From Candidatus Calescibacterium sp. (GTDB lineage Bacteria; DRYD01): a stretch of DNA of 64,000 nt. The notes under the pieces were generated by a model. The model was not told where the DNA came from and searched no databases. It saw only the letters and a program-made list of their open reading frames with translations. Positions within the stretch are counted from its first letter, which is position 1; each line of letters starts with the position of its first letter. The position numbers and the translations under genes were made by a program. Below are positions 8,898-18,420 of the stretch, in pieces. Where the stretch lies: the NCBI GenBank assembly GCA_025059235.1, contig JANXCV010000001.1, positions 62,001 to 126,000 on the forward strand. Reading direction: 5' to 3'.

Positions 8898-9426
8898 TAA
8901 CAGGCAGAGATAAAAAAATATAGTTCTTATATGAATCCAAAAATCTATCTATTCTGACATGATAATGTTCCTCAACAAGGTTGGGAGTAGATTTGCTTAT
9001 AATCGCATATGCTATTCCAAAATTATCTACAACGCTATAATCTAAAATAGAATTTCTCTTGCATCTAAACACTATATTACCGTCTAGTTCTAAAATATTT
9101 ATAGAAGAGAAAAAAGGTAAAATAGCATTAGATACTTCAACCCTATACAAGTTGTAGAAAGAATCATTAAAATTGTATTTTATCCACAGGGAAGAATCAA
9201 AAACTCTTTTCTCAATCTTGAAAACTACTTGATTACTAAGAATAAATTCCCATTCCATCTTGCCTATAAACCTGAAACTCATAAAACTTATTATCCTTGA
9301 TAGAATATCCTTCTTGGATTTATTTTCTATTCTCAGTATGTTTTCTTGAGAGAAAGCATCCTTTATAAATCCTTCTTTGGATAAAACATTTATGACAACA
9401 ATAAAGTTATTTCTTATATAAAGCAT
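8878..9426 (-). CDS. hypothetical protein, all-beta
   Basis: A 182-residue protein with alternating strands (FRFIGKMEWEFIL, VVFKIEKRVF, SLWIKYNFN, NIVFRCKRN, GIAYAIIS) and no signal peptide. The pattern of conserved Phe/Ile strands with 'ILDYSVVDNFGIAYAII' loosely recalls the LURP-one/scramblase tubby-like barrel; this is a weak guess. It follows the polyprenyl synthase gene by three bases and its 3' end overlaps the convergent AI-2E gene. Function unknown. Confidence 0.55.
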   Translation of the reverse strand: MLYIRNNFIVVINVLSKEGFIKDAFSQENILRIENKSKKDILSRIISFMSFRFIGKMEWEFILSNQVVFKIEKRVFDSSLWIKYNFNDSFYNLYRVEVSNAILPFFSSINILELDGNIVFRCKRNSILDYSVVDNFGIAYAIISKSTPNLVEEHYHVRIDRFLDSYKNYIFLSLPVIMSVFY

Positions 9427-9429
9427 TCA

Positions 9430-10509
9430 CTAATAGTTTCTATATACTAATGAGTTAACGAAAAATCTTAGAGAATCCCTAAAAATATCTTTCATACCAA
9501 TCTTTTCTGAAATAATATCCAAATATTTTAGATCCAAAAATTCTTCCGATTTCTTTATAGAATTTTCTAACAGATCTTTTCTTTTTCTTATTTCAGTGGT
9601 TACGACCTTTGAAAAGTAAGAAGGATTTTTTAACCATAGATTTTTGAATCTACTTTTATTCTTAAAATCCTTCATAAGCAAAATTAATGGATAAGTTATT
9701 CTACCCGATAGTAGATCGTTATTTGAATCCTTCTTCAGTATTTTTTCATCCTGAAAATAATCTAGTACATCATCAACTATTTGAAAAGCAACACCGTATT
9801 TACTGAACAAGTCATATATAACCCTTGCAGTATCATTATCGAAAGAAGTAGTAGTATATCTACAACCTAGATGATAAGCTATAACAGAAATAGCTGCAAA
9901 CAACACACCTGTTTTCAGATACAAAATCTCGAAGTATTCCTCATCCTCAAGGTAAACGTTATACTTATTTTGATACTGAAGAACTTCTCCAAAACACATG
10001 TTTTCCAAAGCTTCCATAAGAAGCTTAGAGTAAAGTGGGTCCACTTCGTAGGACTTATTGAGAACAGATATTATAAGGATGTCGCCAAATATCAGGGCTC
10101 CATCAATACCGAATTTAATATGAACAGCTGGCTTTCCCCTCCTCTTTTTTGCCCCATCTAGAATATCATCATGAACTAACGTTGCAGAGTGAGCCAATTC
10201 GAATATAGCACCAAGTTTGAAAACTTTATCCCAAAAGTTCTGATCCCAGTATCTTTTCAAATCACAAACCATTCCCAACAAAAAGATATAAAAGAAAGAA
10301 GATCTTACCATTTTACCAGAATAAATCATATAATCGTTGATCCTCTTTACAAGCCAATTCCTATTTGTAAAATCAACCATTCCCTTTATATATTTTAGCG
10401 TATAGTCCTTAAGATTAAGGATAAAAAGCATTAAATCTCTGGAGTTATTCATGTTCTGGAATTCGTTCAAAAAATCCAGATCAAAGTCACTAAATACCAA
10501 GCTTTTCAT
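9430..10509 (-). CDS. polyprenyl diphosphate synthase (trans-isoprenyl type)
   Basis: It extends allylic diphosphates with IPP to make the chain for menaquinone or other long prenyls. Both Asp-rich motifs are visible: first DDILD at 114-118 within LVHDDILDGAKKRRGKPAVH, second DDVLD at 246-250 within FQIVDDVLDYFQDE. The N-terminal 60 residues are longer than in most homologues, for a total of 359. The start overlaps the proS stop in ATGA. With ispH and ubiE in this window it fits menaquinone biosynthesis; chain length cannot be set because the residues before the first motif give no clear size gate. Confidence 0.92.
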   Translation of the reverse strand: MKSLVFSDFDLDFLNEFQNMNNSRDLMLFILNLKDYTLKYIKGMVDFTNRNWLVKRINDYMIYSGKMVRSSFFYIFLLGMVCDLKRYWDQNFWDKVFKLGAIFELAHSATLVHDDILDGAKKRRGKPAVHIKFGIDGALIFGDILIISVLNKSYEVDPLYSKLLMEALENMCFGEVLQYQNKYNVYLEDEEYFEILYLKTGVLFAAISVIAYHLGCRYTTTSFDNDTARVIYDLFSKYGVAFQIVDDVLDYFQDEKILKKDSNNDLLSGRITYPLILLMKDFKNKSRFKNLWLKNPSYFSKVVTTEIRKRKDLLENSIKKSEEFLDLKYLDIISEKIGMKDIFRDSLRFFVNSLVYRNY

Positions 10510-12275
10510 TTTTCGTTATATATCTTGTTCAAAGATGTATATACATTTTTTATGGTGGGTAAGACTTCACTTACGTCTAATTCTACTGATAACCCTTCTG
10601 GTATCAGCTTTCTTGCTTCAGACTCAGGCAAAGTCTTTCCAAATCTGGGGTTAAATTTGAGTTCAACTATATTCCTGCTTATTTTAGCCCCCACAACTAA
10701 ACATAGTGGAATTCCTATCAACTCCCAATCTTTAAACTTTACACCTGCCGATTCTTTACGATCATCCCAAATAACTTCAATATCGCTATTTATCAACTGA
10801 TTGTATATGTTCTCCGAGACATTATATTGATTTTCATCATCAACGTTAATAGTAATTAACTCAACGAAAAAGGGTGCTGTATTAAACGTCCAAGTTGTCG
10901 ATCCTTCACTGGAGTACATCTCAACTATAGCAGATAATATTCTGCTTACCCCTATACCATAACATCCCATTATTATGGGTTTTACTTTTCCATCCTTATC
11001 TGTAAAGAAAGCTCCTAAAGGTTCGCTGTATTTAGTTCCTAACTTAAATATATGCCCTAACTCTAATGAGGGATATATCTTGTATTCACCACCACATTTG
11101 GGACAAACATCTCCATCATTTACAATGGCTAGGTCATAAAAATCACTGATTAAGATGTTATCATAATCAATTTCAACGTAATGGTAATCTTTTTCATTTG
11201 CTCCAACAATTATGTTTTTTAAACCATAAACAGAATAATCGGCTACTATTTGTACTTTGTTTTCTAGTCCAATTGGTCCTATAAATCCCTTTACACTACC
11301 AATCTTAGTAAAATCATCCTCTTCTGCAAGAGAAAAGTCAGAACCTAAAAATTTGGACAATTTTATATCGTTCACTTCCTTGTCACCTCTTATCAGAACT
11401 AGAATATACTTACCCCCAGAACGATATAGTATACTTTTAACAAAATCAGTTTCTTTTCTGTTTAGAAAATCTACCAACTGTTTAACAGAACTGACATTTG
11501 GAGTATGAATTTTCTGGATATTACCTATGGGTTTATATTGGTAAGAAATTTGTTTCTTTTGGATTTGAGCTATTTCGGTACTAGCGGAATAACCACATAG
11601 AGTGCATTTAGCAAATTTATCCTCTCCAGCTTCTGTGATTACCATAAATTCATGAGATACATCCCCTCCTATAGGTCCAGAAAAAGCTTCCACTACTTCA
11701 ACAGGAATCCCTAGACGTTTAAATATTCTTATGTAAGCTTTATAAACTTCTTCGTAAGTTCTGTCCAAACATTCCCAGCTAGTATGAAAACTGTATAGAT
11801 CTTTCATTATGAATTCCCTTGCTCTTATTAATCCACCTTTTGGTCTGATCTCATCCCTAAACTTTACCTGTATCTGATATAATAGCAACGGTAAATTTTT
11901 GTAGGTCTTTACAAATTTAGAGACGATGTCTGTTATGATTTCCTCATGAGTGGTTCCCAGAACCATTTTTGTACCTTTTTTATCTTGAAATTTAAACATT
12001 ACGTTATCCATTGTTTCCCATCGACCGGTTTTTTCCCATAGATCTGAAGGGTGTATAGCTGGCATGAGAACCTCTAAAGCCCCAATCCTATCCATTTCCT
12101 CTTCAATGATTTTCCAAACCTTTTTCAAAACTCTGAAACCAAGAGGCAAGAAGCTGTATATTCCTGCTGCAAGCTGGGAAACGAAACAACCTCTTAGAAG
12201 ATTTGAATGGCTCATACAATGAGCCCCAGTAGGCTTTTCCTTTGAGGTAAATAAAAAATATCTACTATACCTCAT
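10506..12275 (-). CDS. proS: prolyl-tRNA synthetase, bacterial type with editing domain
   Basis: A class II aminoacyl-tRNA synthetase of 589 residues charging tRNA-Pro. Motif 1 (GIYSFLPLGFRVLKKVWKII), motif 2 (FRDEIRPKGGLIRAREFIMKDLYSFH) and motif 3 (GCYGIGVSRILSAIVE) are all visible. The region between motifs 2 and 3 (about 230-390) is the INS editing domain of bacterial-type ProRS that hydrolyses Ala-tRNA-Pro. An anticodon-binding domain follows (about 465-560). It overlaps the HoxU-like gene start region by four bases and the prenyl synthase by four. Confidence 0.96.
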   Translation of the reverse strand: MRYSRYFLFTSKEKPTGAHCMSHSNLLRGCFVSQLAAGIYSFLPLGFRVLKKVWKIIEEEMDRIGALEVLMPAIHPSDLWEKTGRWETMDNVMFKFQDKKGTKMVLGTTHEEIITDIVSKFVKTYKNLPLLLYQIQVKFRDEIRPKGGLIRAREFIMKDLYSFHTSWECLDRTYEEVYKAYIRIFKRLGIPVEVVEAFSGPIGGDVSHEFMVITEAGEDKFAKCTLCGYSASTEIAQIQKKQISYQYKPIGNIQKIHTPNVSSVKQLVDFLNRKETDFVKSILYRSGGKYILVLIRGDKEVNDIKLSKFLGSDFSLAEEDDFTKIGSVKGFIGPIGLENKVQIVADYSVYGLKNIIVGANEKDYHYVEIDYDNILISDFYDLAIVNDGDVCPKCGGEYKIYPSLELGHIFKLGTKYSEPLGAFFTDKDGKVKPIIMGCYGIGVSRILSAIVEMYSSEGSTTWTFNTAPFFVELITINVDDENQYNVSENIYNQLINSDIEVIWDDRKESAGVKFKDWELIGIPLCLVVGAKISRNIVELKFNPRFGKTLPESEARKLIPEGLSVELDVSEVLPTIKNVYTSLNKIYNEK

Positions 12276-13006
12276 ATATAATTAATCATAGACTCGAAAA
12301 CTTTTATTCTTTTTCCTTTTGATTCAAGGAACTTGGGTATATCGAATCTTCTTGTTTTAGATATTTCTTTATTTTTCATGTACAGTGCACCTGTAGGGCA
12401 AACCATGACACACTTTCCACAACTTATACAACTTTTTGACTCTGCCCACTTATCATCGAGATCTATTACAATTCTTGCATTAGATCCCATACCCTTAACA
12501 TCCAGAGTATGAGGACCAGCGTACTCGTGACAAATCCTAACACACCTAAAACACAAAATACATCTATTATGATCCAATACATACAGTTTATGAGTTTGAT
12601 CAACCTTATGGTCTTCCTCACTATAGTCTATCATTCTCGACTTTATTTCAAAAATTTTAAATTTCCATGTTTGAAGTTCGCAAGATCCATCGGCAAGACA
12701 AACGTGACAAGGATGCGGTCTTTCACCAAAAAGAAACTCCGTTAAATATTTCCTGTAAATTTTCAGCTTCTCAGTATTCGTATATATTTTCATTCCATCA
12801 AAAGGTTTAGTTATACATGAGGATACGGGTTTTTTAAAACCTTGGACTTCTACAATACACATTCTACAAGCACCAATTGGAGTGAGCCCATCTAAGTGAC
12901 AACCCACTGGAATATATTTACCCAATTCAGTTAATATAGAATAAATAGTTTGATTAGCTTTTTGGTCATCCAGAACTAATTCTTCTTCGTCCACAAATAT
13001 CCTCAT
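12272..13006 (-). CDS. HoxU/NuoG-N-terminal-like iron-sulfur protein
   Basis: An electron-transfer subunit of 244 residues. An N-terminal [2Fe-2S] ferredoxin fold (VGCHLDGLTPIGACRMC...SSC) is followed by the His-Cys3 cluster motif HPCHVCLADGSCELQ and then two four-cysteine 4Fe-4S motifs, CILCFRCVRIC and CISCGKCVMVC. This is the N-terminal module of NuoG, HoxU and bifurcating-hydrogenase subunits without the large catalytic domain. No HoxF/NuoF or hydrogenase subunit is adjacent, so the partner must be elsewhere. GGGAG lies upstream of ATG 13006. The neighbours proS and nnr do not hint at the partner. Confidence 0.88.
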   Translation of the reverse strand: MRIFVDEEELVLDDQKANQTIYSILTELGKYIPVGCHLDGLTPIGACRMCIVEVQGFKKPVSSCITKPFDGMKIYTNTEKLKIYRKYLTEFLFGERPHPCHVCLADGSCELQTWKFKIFEIKSRMIDYSEEDHKVDQTHKLYVLDHNRCILCFRCVRICHEYAGPHTLDVKGMGSNARIVIDLDDKWAESKSCISCGKCVMVCPTGALYMKNKEISKTRRFDIPKFLESKGKRIKVFESMINYI

Positions 13007-13020
13007 AGCTCTTACTCCCT

Positions 13021-14724
13021 CTATACATCCAATATCTGTAGATATTCTATGATTGATTTCGAAAAAGAATTAAGATTGGATATGCTAATATTTCTTGAAT
13101 AATTCTGTAAAATGTAATCAATCGCTTTGGGTATATTTTCCAGTATATCTGAAGGAGTATTAGACAGAGAAGTATTATTTTTTCTTGCTATTTGTCCTGC
13201 TAGACCATGAAGAAATACAGCATTTTTTACAGCTTCTATTATCATATCCTCATGAGTTCTATTGATTGTAAAGAATGAGTTAGCTACAAAGGCAGAGATC
13301 ATACCGGCAAGAACATCTCCGCTACCAGCTTTGGCTAAAGAAATTCCATTCGTTATATTCAGATAGACATTATCTAGATTATTCGTATAAAAACATGTAA
13401 AAGTTGGGTTCCCTTTGGAAACTATGATACTGTTTGGGATAAAACTTGCTAACCTAATTGAATTATTGAGTCTATCTATGTCATCAGCTACCGAAGCTTT
13501 AACTTTGGAAGAAACCTTTGTAAAGAAGCTGCTTAACTCACCCGGATGTGGTGTTAAAATAATCCTCCTGAGATTATTCTTAAAATCATTCTTATTTTTG
13601 ATGAAGTAATCATAGAACATGTGTATTCCGGTGCCATCGACTACTAAAACTCCCTTAAAGTTCAAAATAACGTGTTTTAAGATATTGTAATTTAACTGAT
13701 TATCCTCTATACCGTTGCCAAACAATACGACCTGAACCTTTTGATAATACGAATTTAGTAAGTCTTCATAGTTATTTTTATCATAGAATTCGACTATTTC
13801 TTCTGTAGTTTTTGAAGATATAATTTCATGAATACTTCTATCGACCATTAAGTATACCATTCCTGCATTTGATTTAAAAGCTGCACGAGAAGCCAGAACT
13901 GGAGCACCTGTGTATCTATAACTACCGCCTATAATCAAAACATTACCTATCTTATTTTTGTAGTAATTAGGAGGAAAATACTGAATTGTATCAGCAACCT
14001 CAAAAGGTAGAACTACATGAATATTAGGACTATCTTTCCTATCAGTATATGGTATGGATATGTTAGCAACAACCAGCTTACCGACGTACAAATAAGAAGG
14101 ATATAGGAAAAATCCCAACTTGGGGTATGCAAAAGTCACCGTAGTACTAGCCCTTACAGGTTCAGAAGCAAAAAACTTGCCCGTATCAACATCTAAACCA
14201 CTTGGAACATCAACACTTATAACAATATTTGCAAACTTATTAATTGTTTGAATTATTTTATTATAAAATTTTCCGAGATCAGATTTTACTCCTATACCGA
14301 CTAGAGCGTCAATAACTAAGGGATTAAATCCTAACTCTATGGTAAGTTTTTGAATAAAATTTTCTTGTTCATCTTCTTCATTTTCAACATCTTCGATATA
14401 AAATACAGGTATTTTTAAATTTTTCAGTATATTAAATTGAGTTAGGGAATCAGATTTTAATTTGTTTAACTTTGAAGAGAGAAAAACTTTAACTGGTATA
14501 TTTCTTAAGAAGAGGTGTCTGGCTATAGCCATTCCATCTCCGCCATTGTTTCCACTGCCACAAACTACTATAACTCCCTTTCTTGCCACTTCAAGATAGT
14601 TATTATGTATGACCTCTACTACTGCAAGAGCAGCATTTTCCATTAAAATCAGGGAAGGAATTTGTAGTTTTTCTATTGCCTCTTTGTCAACTTCTTGCAT
14701 TTGCTTTCTTAACAGAACTTTCAT
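13021..14724 (-). CDS. nnr: bifunctional NAD(P)H-hydrate epimerase / ADP-dependent dehydratase
   Basis: A metabolite-repair enzyme that restores damaged NADHX and NADPHX. The N-terminal YjeF/NnrE half contains VVCGSGNNGGDGMAIARHL and ISVDVPSGLDVDTG; the C-terminal NnrD half shows IIGGSYRYTGAPVLASRAA, ILTPHPGE and GSGDVLAGMISAF, a ribokinase-like fold with the catalytic GAGD-like GSGD loop. At 567 residues it is slightly longer than usual, with an acidic insertion near 105-125 (EDVENEEDEQEN). It lies between a glycosyltransferase and the HoxU-like gene. Confidence 0.94.
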   Translation of the reverse strand: MKVLLRKQMQEVDKEAIEKLQIPSLILMENAALAVVEVIHNNYLEVARKGVIVVCGSGNNGGDGMAIARHLFLRNIPVKVFLSSKLNKLKSDSLTQFNILKNLKIPVFYIEDVENEEDEQENFIQKLTIELGFNPLVIDALVGIGVKSDLGKFYNKIIQTINKFANIVISVDVPSGLDVDTGKFFASEPVRASTTVTFAYPKLGFFLYPSYLYVGKLVVANISIPYTDRKDSPNIHVVLPFEVADTIQYFPPNYYKNKIGNVLIIGGSYRYTGAPVLASRAAFKSNAGMVYLMVDRSIHEIISSKTTEEIVEFYDKNNYEDLLNSYYQKVQVVLFGNGIEDNQLNYNILKHVILNFKGVLVVDGTGIHMFYDYFIKNKNDFKNNLRRIILTPHPGELSSFFTKVSSKVKASVADDIDRLNNSIRLASFIPNSIIVSKGNPTFTCFYTNNLDNVYLNITNGISLAKAGSGDVLAGMISAFVANSFFTINRTHEDMIIEAVKNAVFLHGLAGQIARKNNTSLSNTPSDILENIPKAIDYILQNYSRNISISNLNSFSKSIIEYLQILDV

Positions 14725-14749
14725 ACTATTCCCTCCATAGGGATAAGTA

Positions 14750-15967
14750 TTATTTCTTCACAAAGTTCTGATATACCTCCTGAATAACTTTTTCCAAATT
14801 ATCTGCTAGAACTTTAATCGAATATCTTTCTTCCACGTATTTTCTTGCATTTTCTCCCATTTTTCTTCTCTCATCTTCCGGTAAAGAGATGATTTTTCCT
14901 ATGGCTTCAATTATTTTTTCTACGCTTCTTTCTTTTACGGTTATACCAGCTTGTGCTTCTTCAATTATATTATTTGGAACATTAGCAGAGAATATAATTG
15001 GTCTACCAATAACCATATAATCAAATAACTTATTACAACTTATCCCATAGGGAAATATGTCTGCGACATGAAAAAGAAATATATCAAACTCCTGTAAAAC
15101 ATCATATATTTTATCTTTGGGAACAGGATCAATAAAAGTCACTGTTTTTTCAAATCCTTTTAAACTTTCCTTTAGGAATTCCAAGTCATAACCTCCTCCT
15201 ATCAAATATATCTTCAAATTACTAAATCTTTCTGATAATTGCTTTACTAAGTCAATAAATATTAGTATATCGTTTACTTTACCCATAGAACCTGCATAAG
15301 CTATTTTTATGGTTTGATTATCGTTTGGCTTGTACTCTTTTAATTTAACTCTACTCAAATCAACGCCGTTAGGAATCCAAACAGCTTTACTTTCAACACC
15401 GAATTTCTTTAAATAATCAGCAATATTTGGTATAACAGAAATAATTTTGTTAGCCTTAGCGTATAAAAATTTTTCTATAATGGTAAGAAGGATTATAAAT
15501 GGATGGTATTTTTTTAAGCCTAGCTGTATTAAAGCTTGGGGCCAAATATCTCTTAATTCCAATATAAACGGAGTAACGAGATGTTTACTTAGCATATAGG
15601 CTATAAGTGGGGCGAATAAATGCACAGACGAACCTATTATAACATCTGGCTTCTTTTCTTTTGCTAAAATTTTACCAGCTAGATAAGCTCTATACGAATA
15701 AATCAATATATTCATCATCCTTTTCCAGTCGCCTTTATTGTAAGGAGTAGTTTTTATCCAAACAAATCTGACATCTTCGTAGTTTTCTACGATATAAAAA
15801 CTATTCTTGTATTGTTTGGTTTCTTTAAGAAGTAGATAATGAAAACTAGAGGAGAAGATAGTAACTTTATGTCCTCTTCTTGTTAATTCTTTTGCTAGAT
15901 CAAAGTGTCTGGTTGCTCCGGGATAGTTAGGAGTGGTAGCATAATGGTTGAATATCCATATTTCCAT
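14750..15967 (-). CDS. glycosyltransferase family 4
   Basis: A GT-B fold transferase of about 405 residues. The N-terminus (EIWIFNHYATTPNYPGATRHFDLAKELTRRGHKVTIFSS) matches WbuB/WcaI-like GT4 enzymes acting on surface polysaccharides; IPNGVDLSRV and the C-terminal donor-binding pattern FDYMVIGRPIIFSANVP with the EAQAGITV step support GT4. The start can be ATG 15967 or an in-frame GTG three codons upstream that overlaps the rho stop; ATG is used here. The neighbour genes (rho, nnr) give no pathway context, so acceptor and sugar are unknown. Confidence 0.88.
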   Translation of the reverse strand: MEIWIFNHYATTPNYPGATRHFDLAKELTRRGHKVTIFSSSFHYLLLKETKQYKNSFYIVENYEDVRFVWIKTTPYNKGDWKRMMNILIYSYRAYLAGKILAKEKKPDVIIGSSVHLFAPLIAYMLSKHLVTPFILELRDIWPQALIQLGLKKYHPFIILLTIIEKFLYAKANKIISVIPNIADYLKKFGVESKAVWIPNGVDLSRVKLKEYKPNDNQTIKIAYAGSMGKVNDILIFIDLVKQLSERFSNLKIYLIGGGYDLEFLKESLKGFEKTVTFIDPVPKDKIYDVLQEFDIFLFHVADIFPYGISCNKLFDYMVIGRPIIFSANVPNNIIEEAQAGITVKERSVEKIIEAIGKIISLPEDERRKMGENARKYVEERYSIKVLADNLEKVIQEVYQNFVKK

Positions 15968-15968
15968 A

Positions 15969-17249
15969 CTATACACTCAATTGTTTTCGCATAAGTTCTA
16001 TGAATTCTTGATTATTCTTTGTTTTTTTAATGTATTCTATTATCTTTTGGGTTGCTTCTTCAGGTTCTAATTTACTAATCAGTCTGCGTAAAGTCCAGAT
16101 AACTTGTAAGGTATTACTTTCAAGAAGCAATTCTTCGTGTCTAGTTCCGGATTTATTTATATCTATAGCTGGGAATATTCTTTTTTCGCTTAAAATCCTT
16201 GATAGGTGTAGTTCCATATTTCCTGTTCCTTTAAATTCTTCGAATATAACTTCATCCATTTTACTTCCTGTTTCTACGAGAACGGTTGCAATAATTGTCA
16301 AACTTCCTCCGTTTTCTATTTTTCTTGCTGCTCCGAAGAATTTCTTGGGTCTGTATATAGCTGAGGTATCTAATCCGCCTGAAAGTGTTCTTCCTGTGGG
16401 GGGTAAGACTAGGTTGCAAGCCCTTGTCAGTCTGGTCAAGCTGTCCATAATAATTAAAACATCTTTCCCTAGCTCTACCATACTTTTCGCTTTCTCTACA
16501 GCTAGTTCGGTTACTTTAAGATGTTTTTCAGGAATCTCATCAAACGTAGATTTTACGATCTCTGCTTTGATAGAGCGTGACATATCGGTAACTTCCTCTG
16601 GTCTTTCATCTACAAGAAGAGCTATAACATAAACTTCGGGATGATTTTTATTAACTGCTTGAGCTATTTTTTTCAATAGAGTAGTTTTGCCGGCTCTAGG
16701 GGGAGCTACTATTAAAGCACGTTGTCCCTTTCCGATAGGAGTAAATAAATCTATTATCCTTAAGGAAATATCGTTTGGTATTTCCAAATTAAGCTTTTGG
16801 TGTGGGAAAACGGGTACAAGTTTTTCAAAACTTTGTCTCTTTTGAATATCATCGGGATTTAGATCCGATATTTTTAGTATTCTTTGTAAGTTTCTATATT
16901 TTTCGTTTTCCTTGGGAGGCCTGGCCCAACCTATGATGTAATCCCCTGTTCTTAAATTGTACTTCTTTATTAAACTTATACCCACATAGACATCCTCTGG
17001 AGATGGAACATAAAAATCTTTTCTCAGAAATCCGTAATTATCAAGTATTTCAAGTGTTCCCTCCACTTTCTCAAAACCGGTAACTTTAGACTCATACTCC
17101 AGTATGCTCTTTATTATTTCCTCTTTCGAGGATTTCGAATTAATCTTTATACCCACTGTCTTAGCTATATCTAAAAGCTCTTCTTTAGGTAAAAGAAATA
17201 AGTTCAAGGATAAATCTATATCATTTTGCAATTCTCTTATATCCTTCAT
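15969..17249 (-). CDS. rho: transcription termination factor Rho
   Basis: Hexameric RNA helicase that ends transcription. The protein (426 residues) has an N-terminal helical Rho_N segment (1-50), an RNA-binding cold-shock-like domain (52-125, GTLEILDNYGFLR), Walker A in APPRAGKTTLL, Walker B in VLIIMDSLTRL, the Q-loop/R-loop region and DERPEEVTDM. Length and order are standard. Presence of Rho agrees with few strong intrinsic terminators being seen in the window. It follows a membrane-protein gene by three bases. Confidence 0.96.
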   Translation of the reverse strand: MKDIRELQNDIDLSLNLFLLPKEELLDIAKTVGIKINSKSSKEEIIKSILEYESKVTGFEKVEGTLEILDNYGFLRKDFYVPSPEDVYVGISLIKKYNLRTGDYIIGWARPPKENEKYRNLQRILKISDLNPDDIQKRQSFEKLVPVFPHQKLNLEIPNDISLRIIDLFTPIGKGQRALIVAPPRAGKTTLLKKIAQAVNKNHPEVYVIALLVDERPEEVTDMSRSIKAEIVKSTFDEIPEKHLKVTELAVEKAKSMVELGKDVLIIMDSLTRLTRACNLVLPPTGRTLSGGLDTSAIYRPKKFFGAARKIENGGSLTIIATVLVETGSKMDEVIFEEFKGTGNMELHLSRILSEKRIFPAIDINKSGTRHEELLLESNTLQVIWTLRRLISKLEPEEATQKIIEYIKKTKNNQEFIELMRKQLSV

Positions 17250-17252
17250 AAC

Positions 17253-18128
17253 CTATTCCCATGCCAATTTTTGTAGTTCTTTATTTTTACTTATAGCAAT
17301 CAAGCTTATGAATATACCTAATACTAATAGAGTGAAGAAATGTAAGGGGTTCATATCAAGAATAAACGTATTAGTGTAGAAAGGTAAGGTAATAATAAAG
17401 AATCCTATTGACAGATTTAGAATAGAAAGAATATGGGTATTCTTGATTACCCAAGAGATAAATCCGTAGATATATACTATTACCATGAAAGAAAGAACTG
17501 AGTAAAAGATGTTAGAAATTCCAATACCCCCGAAAACTAATAGATGAATAAATAAAACTAGAACAAAAATCAATGAACTTACTAGAACTTTTGAAAAAAT
17601 CAATAGATTTACACTTGGGACAATCAATGAAGTTCTCTTTATTTTCTCCTTTATTACTTCGTTCGAAACAAATGAGAATAATCCCCAAAAAGATAGATTA
17701 AGTAAAACGAAAGAAAACACGGGATTTATATCATGAAACTTAATAACGTTAATCTTTATAGGATCAACCTGAGAACTATATAAAAAAAACATTTTATAGA
17801 ACATTAAATTCAAAAAAGGAATAAATCTCAAATAGTTCCAAGAAATAACTTCAATATCAACAATCCAGTAATTTTTTTGAAGATCCAATTTTACGATAAT
17901 ACCAGGTTTCTGAGAATCGATTATTATCTTATCACCAGATAAGTCTTTCATGTAGTTAATAATCTTTTGCCTAATATTTTCTTCCGCCACTATGTTAACT
18001 CTTATCTTCAATTCCATCATATGTTTAGAGATAAAATAAAAAATGCATAGACTGAAGAAGAAAAAAAGAACAAATTTTGACTTGATTGTAAGGATGAAAT
18101 CTTTGTATAGCAGATAAGTCAATTTCAT
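17253..18128 (-). CDS. ABC-2-like multi-pass membrane protein
   Basis: A 291-residue protein with one N-terminal membrane helix (about 18-36), a soluble insert (40-125) and five closely spaced C-terminal helices. That arrangement matches ABC-2 type permease subunits such as those of NatB/CcmB-like exporters. No ATPase gene is adjacent. The start overlaps the rpoZ stop in TAATG. Family assignment rests on topology, not on a signature motif, so it is tentative. Confidence 0.55.
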   Translation of the reverse strand: MKLTYLLYKDFILTIKSKFVLFFFFSLCIFYFISKHMMELKIRVNIVAEENIRQKIINYMKDLSGDKIIIDSQKPGIIVKLDLQKNYWIVDIEVISWNYLRFIPFLNLMFYKMFFLYSSQVDPIKINVIKFHDINPVFSFVLLNLSFWGLFSFVSNEVIKEKIKRTSLIVPSVNLLIFSKVLVSSLIFVLVLFIHLLVFGGIGISNIFYSVLSFMVIVYIYGFISWVIKNTHILSILNLSIGFFIITLPFYTNTFILDMNPLHFFTLLVLGIFISLIAISKNKELQKLAWE

Positions 18129-18388
18129 TAGGGTATATATTGCTCAGCAATTAGATTGAGGATATTTTCCTTATTATCTTCTTTTTCAAGAATTATTTTA
18201 ATCCTATCATTGTATATTTCTTCCAATGCTCTTTCATGTGGTTTGTTAAGTTTATAGTTTATTGGGATTAGAATTCTGTTTTCCATTATTTTTTTTGTTC
18301 TTGCTGCTGCAGCATTGATAAGTATGAATCTAGATTTTAGAGGGGTTTTTTCTAGAAGTTCATCGTTTGGTGGATAGAACTCATTCAT
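18128..18388 (-). CDS. rpoZ: RNA polymerase omega subunit
   Basis: Omega helps fold the beta' subunit and is 86 residues here. The core SRFILINAAAARTKKI aligns with the omega signature helix, and KPHERALEEIYNDRI with its second conserved helix. It follows gmk by about 30 bases, the standard gmk-rpoZ order, which supports the identification. The C-terminal tail is short. Confidence 0.88.
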   Translation of the reverse strand: MNEFYPPNDELLEKTPLKSRFILINAAAARTKKIMENRILIPINYKLNKPHERALEEIYNDRIKIILEKEDNKENILNLIAEQYIP

Positions 18389-18420
18389 AGCTTTTCTTTA
18401 TTTTTTTGAGCAAGGTTTTT

